From Kribbella sp. NBC_01245 (GTDB lineage Bacteria; Actinomycetota; Actinomycetes; Propionibacteriales; Kribbellaceae), in assembly GCF_036226525.1 (NCBI RefSeq), contig NZ_CP108487.1, positions 8,615,015 to 8,679,014 of the forward strand: DNA of 64,000 nt. The letters run 5' to 3'. Shown here piece by piece: positions 59,246-64,000 of this stretch. Below the pieces are notes generated by a model. It made no database searches. It was given only the letters and a program-made list of their open reading frames with translations, and was not told the origin of the DNA. Each line of letters starts with the position of its first letter. Positions within the stretch are counted from its first letter, which is position 1. A program made the translations under genes and the position numbers.

Positions 59246-61259
59246 GGCTGTCGCGCCCACCGACTCGGCGCCGAGCGAGCCGCCCACGACGAGCATCGGT
59301 TCGGTTGGAGAGATCGGCGCGTTCGTTGACGGCGCGCAAGCACCGGTACACACCGGCAGCGGCGATCAGAACTTCTACGTCAGCTACCAGAGCCTCGAGC
59401 TGTCCGAGGCGGTTCTGGAGAGGGACAAAGAAGCGATGGGTGTGGTGGACCCACAGTCGATCAGCAGGCTGAAGAAGCGGTTCGTTGTTCCACGCCACTA
59501 TCGAGAAGCAGCGACGATGCTGATGGGGCCGGAGCGCTGCGTGTTCATCGCGGGCAAGACCGGGAGCGGAAGGAACGCCACTGGCCAGATGCTCCTCGTG
59601 GAAGCAGGCCAGGGCAATGAGGAGTTCCGGACGTTGCAGCCAGAGCCCGATGATCCGAGCGACGAGATGGTGCGCGAGGGCGATCGACTGCTTCTCGATC
59701 TCTCGAGTCTCGGTGACTCTCGGTTCGATGCGCAGCTGGTGCGCGTTTCTAGGCTGCGTGAGCTGGTTTACAGAAGGAGTGCCCGCCTTGTGGTGATCCT
59801 GCCGGCGGATCACGCGTTGTCGACGATCGAGGAGTTCCGATCTGCTCGGGTCGAGATCACCGGTCCCGATCCGCAGGCGGTGTTCCTTAATCACCTGGCC
59901 GCTGAGGGCGTCCGGCCTTCGCCGGGCTGCGTGCAGAACCACTTTTCAAGCCTGCGGGGAAAGACCATGTCGGAGCTGATCGCGATTGTCCACGACGTCG
60001 CGACGAGCAAGCGACGCGCTCCGCACACTTCGGACGATCAGCTGGTGCTGCAGGCACTGAACTCGCAAATGGCACACCGCGAGGCGATCGAGGGCTACCT
60101 GAAGCGGCCAAAAGATGTGCCAGGTCGCGCTCTCCTTCTGACAATAGGAATGCTGGAAGGTGCTCCTGTCGAGGTCGTCTTCGAGGCCAGGAAATCATTG
60201 CTTGAAGTCGTCCGGTTTATCGACGACGGTTCCACCGACCTCGACCCGCCCGGAGCGACTAAGGACCTTGCAAGGTTCGCGGTGAAGCCGGTTGCAGAAG
60301 ACGGCTGGCGCTTGAGATTCGAGGATCCGGCCCGGGGAAAGGCAGTTGTCAGCTACTTCTGGGACGAGCATCCGCTAGTGCGAGGCGCGATAGCGCGATG
60401 GGTCAGGAAGTTGATCAGCGACGAACGACTCGAGCCGGCCGATCAGCGCGGCCTCGCTCACAGGTTCGGTGCGCAGTGCATGCGAACCCTGCAGGTGGAT
60501 CTCGCCCTGGAGTCCTCCGAGGAATGGGCTTTGCATCACGACGATTCCGTGCGGCAGGCCGCGTACGCCGTGCTCTCGGCGTTGCTGGCCGACTTCCGAA
60601 CCGGCTCGAAAGTCAGTCAGAGGTTGTACAGCTGGGCACGAGATGAAGTCGATTCATCTCAACTCGGTGGTATGACGATCGCGTTGTGCCGGAACGTTCT
60701 CGCCAAATGGTCGCTTGACCAGGCGGTGGTCAGATTGAACTGGGTAGCTCGCCGGCATCGAGCAGCCAGGATCCGGGAAGACGCTCTTGCGGTGCTGAGG
60801 GAACTGGCTGACGACCAGCTGGGAAGGGTCCTTTTGGTGCTGTCGGCTGCGGAGCGATTCGATCCGGAGATCTTCAACGCGGTCGCTTCACCCGATCGAA
60901 TCCGGGGTGCATTGGCACGAGAGCACGTCGATTGGTCGTTGCCGACGGCGTTGGAACGAGGCTGGAGCGGCCTCCTCTCCTGTGGCCGACCGGAACTGAT
61001 GTACCCGTGGTTCGAGCTGATCGCAGAAGCACCTGACTCGACGGGGAAACTCGTTCGCCGACTGGCTGCGGTGTGCGGCATCGAGCGGCGGATGACCGGA
61101 TCGTTGCTCATGACAGCAGCCGCCTGGATGAAGGCGGCCGATGGTCTCAGCGAGCGTGAACGGCGTGTGGTGGTCCAGTTGTCGATCGAGCAGGCGGTTC
61201 GGGCCCGTAGACCTGAGATCGCCGCGAAACGAAGGCGAGAGCGCGATGAAGCGAGCTGA
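59235..61259 (+). CDS. P-loop NTPase with HTGSG motif and helical C-terminus, STAND-like
   Basis: A 674-residue protein. A disordered N-terminus is followed by SIGSVGEIGAFVDG and VHTGSGDQNFYVSYQ (22-51), then a P-loop domain with Walker A AGKTGSGRNATG (106-117), a Walker-B-like strand RLLLDLSS (151-158) and RLVVILPADH. About 330 residues of alpha-helical repeat-like sequence follow (SYFWDEHPLVRGAIARWVRK, AAYAVLSALLADF, LAVLRELADDQLGRV). The plan fits signal-transducing STAND/AAA-type NTPases used in bacterial conflict systems, without a recognised enzymatic effector. ATG 59235 is inside the cyclase-like gene; the stop overlaps the next gene by 14 bp. Confidence 0.85.
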   Translation: MTAEAVAPTDSAPSEPPTTSIGSVGEIGAFVDGAQAPVHTGSGDQNFYVSYQSLELSEAVLERDKEAMGVVDPQSISRLKKRFVVPRHYREAATMLMGPERCVFIAGKTGSGRNATGQMLLVEAGQGNEEFRTLQPEPDDPSDEMVREGDRLLLDLSSLGDSRFDAQLVRVSRLRELVYRRSARLVVILPADHALSTIEEFRSARVEITGPDPQAVFLNHLAAEGVRPSPGCVQNHFSSLRGKTMSELIAIVHDVATSKRRAPHTSDDQLVLQALNSQMAHREAIEGYLKRPKDVPGRALLLTIGMLEGAPVEVVFEARKSLLEVVRFIDDGSTDLDPPGATKDLARFAVKPVAEDGWRLRFEDPARGKAVVSYFWDEHPLVRGAIARWVRKLISDERLEPADQRGLAHRFGAQCMRTLQVDLALESSEEWALHHDDSVRQAAYAVLSALLADFRTGSKVSQRLYSWARDEVDSSQLGGMTIALCRNVLAKWSLDQAVVRLNWVARRHRAARIREDALAVLRELADDQLGRVLLVLSAAERFDPEIFNAVASPDRIRGALAREHVDWSLPTALERGWSGLLSCGRPELMYPWFELIAEAPDSTGKLVRRLAAVCGIERRMTGSLLMTAAAWMKAADGLSERERRVVVQLSIEQAVRARRPEIAAKRRRERDEAS

Positions 61260-62223
61260 CAAGATCCGGATCGGCCTGCTGGTCGGCATACCTGGTGCTG
61301 TGTTGCTGGTCTCTTTGGCTGCAGGACTTCCCGGATGGCTGATCGGCCTTTTCGCCGTCGGGTCAGGCGCCGTCTCATTCGGAGTCTTCCGGGGCTTAGG
61401 GGAACGGCCAGACCTTGCGATTCCGGTGATTCCGAAAGCTGTGTCAGCCGAGATTGTTGGAGTCGCCCTGAGGAGTGCGGACGAGCGGATTCGGTTCCAG
61501 TTCTCGGCACTTGTGCACTGGAATGCTCCAATGACAGTGCGTCAGTCCCATGCCGACTTGGCCAAGGTAGCCGAGGACTCGCTACTCACGCGGGCAGCGG
61601 CAATCGCCGCGGTCTATCCGGCGGCCGAATCGGAGCTTGCCCAGCGTCGGCTGGCAGCGACACTTGGGCAGCCGTTGGAGAGCCAAGGACTGGCAGTCTG
61701 GGCAGACGAGGTCCAGCTCACGTTGAACGAGCGAGACCGCAAGTACCTCGATAAGGCCGACACACTCAAGCAGCAGTTCGATCTATGGCTACTTGAAGTG
61801 GAGCGGGAGCGGGCTACCCGCCGGTACTTGGCAGAAGACGTTCTCTGCAACAAGTCGACCGCCGTTGTTTGGTGGTTCGCGCGCAACCAGAAGGACCCGG
61901 GCGACACCGTCGAAAAGGTCGACGTGTTGAACCGACTAGTTGAGCTGGTCGCCGACGATTCGAAGCCTTTGCAGAATGGCTCCTCTACGCCGGACCTCGT
62001 GGAAGCGTTGGACAAAGTTCCCTCGGAAGAGGAACGGCACTATTTCGCCTTCGAGATCGCCGACATGTGGGAGTCGGCCGGCGAGCACGCTATTGCGGAA
62101 CAGCTTCGGCAACGGTACGAACCGGATGCGAAAGTGATCGACATCGATTCGGTCGGACGGACCCGCGGGAGCCTGAGCTATCCACAGGCTGGAGGAAGCC
62201 TGGACGCGGAGGGCGGTGGTTGA
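61246..62223 (+). CDS. Membrane protein of the cyclase-NTPase operon
   Basis: A 325-residue protein with two N-terminal transmembrane segments (LLVGIPGAVLLVSLAAGLPG and LIGLFAVGSGAVSFGVFRG, about 9-51), then a cytosolic region. It includes a prohibitin/stomatin-like alpha-beta part (RIRFQFSALVHWNAPMTVRQ...LTRAAAIAAVYPAAESELAQ), a charged helix (DRKYLDKADTLKQQFDLWLLEVERERATRRY) and a short helical end. It overlaps the NTPase gene and has no known family name that I can assign. It may anchor the NTPase to the membrane or be its effector; both are inference. Confidence 0.83.
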   Translation: MKRADKIRIGLLVGIPGAVLLVSLAAGLPGWLIGLFAVGSGAVSFGVFRGLGERPDLAIPVIPKAVSAEIVGVALRSADERIRFQFSALVHWNAPMTVRQSHADLAKVAEDSLLTRAAAIAAVYPAAESELAQRRLAATLGQPLESQGLAVWADEVQLTLNERDRKYLDKADTLKQQFDLWLLEVERERATRRYLAEDVLCNKSTAVVWWFARNQKDPGDTVEKVDVLNRLVELVADDSKPLQNGSSTPDLVEALDKVPSEEERHYFAFEIADMWESAGEHAIAEQLRQRYEPDAKVIDIDSVGRTRGSLSYPQAGGSLDAEGGG

Positions 62224-62355
62224 CCAAACTTTGTCCTTCGTGGCATGGGCGATGGACGTGGCTTGGCCCGACCCGGCTAGCGGCCCGTGCGCGCATTGGG
62301 GAGGGCATCGGTAGCGTGCGGCCCCGGATATTGGTTCTGGTCTGGGAGGTTTGTG

Positions 62356-62577
62356 GTGAAGCGGGAGCCGGTCAACTCAGCGAGCATTCGGTCGGTGGGC
62401 TACGACGTCGAGAGTTCCGTGCTCGAAGTCGAGTTCGTGAGTGGGGATGTCTACCGCTATCTGGATGTGCCGCAGCTGGTGCATAAGCAGCTGATGACCT
62501 CCGAGAGCATCGGCCGGTTCCTCAATTCCCGGGTCAAGCCAAACTACGCGGTCGTCGATCTTTGGAATCGGGCCTGA
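62356..62577 (+). CDS. KTSC-domain protein
   Basis: A 73-residue protein, nearly all a KTSC domain: VNSASIRSVGYDVESSVLEV, FVSGDVYRYLDVPQ, LMTSESIGRFLNSRVKPNY. The domain is often linked to nucleic-acid or lysyl-tRNA-synthetase-related proteins but has no defined activity. GTG 62356 has GGGAGG 7 nt upstream; GTG 62353 is an alternative. Confidence 0.85.
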   Translation: MKREPVNSASIRSVGYDVESSVLEVEFVSGDVYRYLDVPQLVHKQLMTSESIGRFLNSRVKPNYAVVDLWNRA

Positions 62578-62700
62578 CCGATGGCGGGTCGTCGCTGAGA
62601 GGGGTGCGGCGTACGGCGAATCGAGTAGTGCTGCCGACTGTCGGTGGGGGCCGATAGCGTCTGGAGGTAGGGGTCGGGGGTGCCGGCCGGAGGGGGAGCT

Positions 62701-63282
62701 ATGCCGGCGCGGAGGTTGACGGGGATCTTTTGTCTTGAGGGGGAGTGGGATCCGAATCTGAGGAATCGGAACAGCGTGGAGCCGATTCTGGAGTTGCTGG
62801 AGCGGTTGGGGATCGCGCGGACGATTCATCGGGACGTCGCGACGCGGCCGGAGTTGGAGTACTACCTGCGCAAGTGGGGGCAGAAGCGGTACGCCGACTA
62901 CAGCGTGCTGTACCTGGCCAGCCATGGGCTTGGCGGCAAGCTGGAGCTTGGGCAGGGATCGGTCACGTTGGCGGAGCTCGCGGATCTGCTCGAGGGAAAG
63001 TGCGCGGGTCGGGTTGTCTACTTCGGGTGCTGCCTCGTGCTGAATCAGCAGAACGACGTGTTGCAGGAGTTCGCCCGGAAGACTGGGGCGAAGGCCGTAC
63101 TGGGGTATTCGCGACAGATCGATTGGCTCGACTCGGCGGCGTTCGAGGTGCTTTTGCTGGAGCGGCTGGCCAGGGGGAACCGTACGGACGCGTTCTTCAA
63201 CCACCTACATCGCGACCACGGCGCCTTCGCGGAGAAGCTCGGGCTCGTCGTCTCCACCAAGAACACCACCTGGGACGCGTGA
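62701..63282 (+). CDS. Caspase/CHAT-like His-Cys protein, DUF6642-like
   Basis: A 193-residue soluble protein. TGIFCLEGEWDPNLRNRNSV and HRDVATRPELEYYL match the DUF6642 family as I remember it. The core has a strand ending VLYLASHGLGG (His75) and, after about 33 residues, RVVYFGCCLVL (Cys110/111), the order and spacing of the His-Cys dyad in CHAT and caspase-like peptidases. A later GYSRQIDWLDSAAFE helix fits that fold. Protease activity is inference. GGAGGGGGAG precedes ATG 62701. It stands 0.5 kb after the cyclase-NTPase operon, on the same strand. Confidence 0.82.
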   Translation: MPARRLTGIFCLEGEWDPNLRNRNSVEPILELLERLGIARTIHRDVATRPELEYYLRKWGQKRYADYSVLYLASHGLGGKLELGQGSVTLAELADLLEGKCAGRVVYFGCCLVLNQQNDVLQEFARKTGAKAVLGYSRQIDWLDSAAFEVLLLERLARGNRTDAFFNHLHRDHGAFAEKLGLVVSTKNTTWDA

Positions 63283-63374
63283 TCGCGGGGAAGGCTGCTT
63301 CAGGTGGGCGAAGTCGGGTACCGGTGGTAGGTCAAGCAAACCTGTATCACGGGGTCTGTCACCGAGGAGTGGAC

Positions 63375-63596
63375 ATGGACACTCGAACCAGGACCAGTTC
63401 CCGCGTTGTCACGGCGATTGTCGTCATCTGGTTGTTGATCGGCGTCGCGGCTGCGGCCCAGCGGAACTATTTCGCGGGGTCTGACGCGAGTTGCGCCAAG
63501 TTGGGCACGATAGTGGTCACGATCGTGGCCGGCCCGTTGAACTACGTCGGCGCCAACCCGAAGGTGGACTGCGAAATGCCGCAGCCCTCGCGATGA
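63375..63596 (+). CDS. Small conserved actinobacterial membrane protein
   Basis: A 73-residue protein with one strong transmembrane helix (VVTAIVVIWLLIGVAAAAQ) and an external part with two Cys (SDASCAKLG and KVDCEMP) around a hydrophobic stretch TIVVTIVAGPLNYVG. This type is widespread in actinobacteria as a conserved hypothetical. ATG 63375 has GAGGAG 5 nt upstream; the longer in-frame reading upstream overlaps the caspase-like gene and is a shadow. Confidence 0.85.
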   Translation: MDTRTRTSSRVVTAIVVIWLLIGVAAAAQRNYFAGSDASCAKLGTIVVTIVAGPLNYVGANPKVDCEMPQPSR

Positions 63597-64000
63597 CCCG
63601 GGGAATGGGCCGTCCGCGGGCCGTGCTGGACGTAGCGGTGGCCCGGGAATAGTCCGTACGGCAAGCGGGTTAGACCACATGCCGTCCGGAACATGACCCC
63701 GGGCCTCAACCTCAGCCGCTACGAGCGGCCACTCGCCGAGAGGCGTCTGCCGGACGGTGCGGGACCCGATGGGCGGGGCTGGTTCAACCGGCTCCGTCCA
63801 TTACCCATCAATGGGGTACGACGTGAGGTTCTGACGGGCCGTACGTCGTGCCGTGGCCGTCGAGGGATGCGTTGGTCGGGACGGCGGCGAGTGGTGCCGA
63901 ACGGGTGTGACTGGTGTGATTGGTGAGTCGTCGAGCCGGGCCCGCCGGACGCGCCGAAGCAAGGCGGGGACCCCGATTTGCATCGGGCGGGGGAATGTCA
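63597..64000. other. 404-bp stretch without a recognisable gene, cut by window edge
   Basis: Short frames here have no family features. The last 100 bases are very G+C-rich and include a small stem CCCGAT/ATCGGG with a TTGC loop (63972-63987) followed by GCGGGGGAATG, possibly the leader of a gene beyond the edge. I see no clear promoter. Confidence 0.4.

Noticed and set aside
63900..64000. Possible riboswitch at the right edge
   Set aside because: A small stem and a GGGGGAATG string only vaguely recall a c-di-AMP riboswitch, and the element would be cut by the edge; not supportable.

Overview
The window is high-G+C, Gram-positive actinomycete chromosome: GTG starts are frequent, stop/start codons overlap as ATGA or GTGA, Tat and Sec signal peptides are long, and TTA codons are seen only in the accessory part. 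Two ancestral actinobacterial blocks are present: miaB...miaA...dapF...hflX, and lexA/divergent LysM gene...nrdR-nrdJ. Together with the paired SigE-family sigma factors and Rhs toxins this fits Kribbella or a close Propionibacteriales relative; the genus is an inference.

Positions 1-16,000 carry the miaB-miaA-dapF-hflX block, opened up by accessory genes. These include a decayed Tat amidohydrolase interrupted by an IS200/IS605-like non-autonomous element, a DUF1761 membrane protein, a secreted phosphoesterase, a Nudix hydrolase, two small acidic proteins, two paralogous sigma factor/membrane partner modules around a gamma-glutamyltransferase, and a 1.3-kb non-coding stretch with two inverted 139-bp MITE-like repeats, tandem repeats and strong hairpins.

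Positions 16,000-32,000 hold secreted proteases (M6 and S8), a two-component system whose kinase and regulator genes are separated by a second copy of the IS-like element, a stand-alone SecD-SecF fusion, a dinG helicase overlapping an ATP-dependent DNA ligase, a glutathione peroxidase, lexA with a divergent SOS-type LysM gene (two SOS boxes), and a secreted glycerophosphodiesterase.

Positions 32,000-42,000 are one 3,030-residue secreted Rhs polymorphic toxin and its overlapping immunity gene, lying between the LysM gene and nrdR. nrdR-nrdJ, a LuxR-type regulator, a methyltransferase and an aldo/keto reductase follow.

Positions 49,700-57,600 are a second Rhs toxin. Its C-terminal tip and the following small genes are visibly less G+C-rich and look like an imported toxin tip plus an array of immunity genes and remnants.

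Positions 57,600-63,600 contain the most unusual group: a Crp/Fnr regulator, a palindromic candidate operator, and a three-gene overlapping operon. The operon encodes a class III nucleotide-cyclase-like protein, a P-loop NTPase with a long helical C-terminus, and a membrane protein. The first two share an unusual HTGSG/NTGSG motif. A KTSC-domain protein, a caspase/CHAT-like His-Cys protein (DUF6642-like) and a small membrane protein follow. I read this group as a candidate nucleotide-signalled conflict or stress system.
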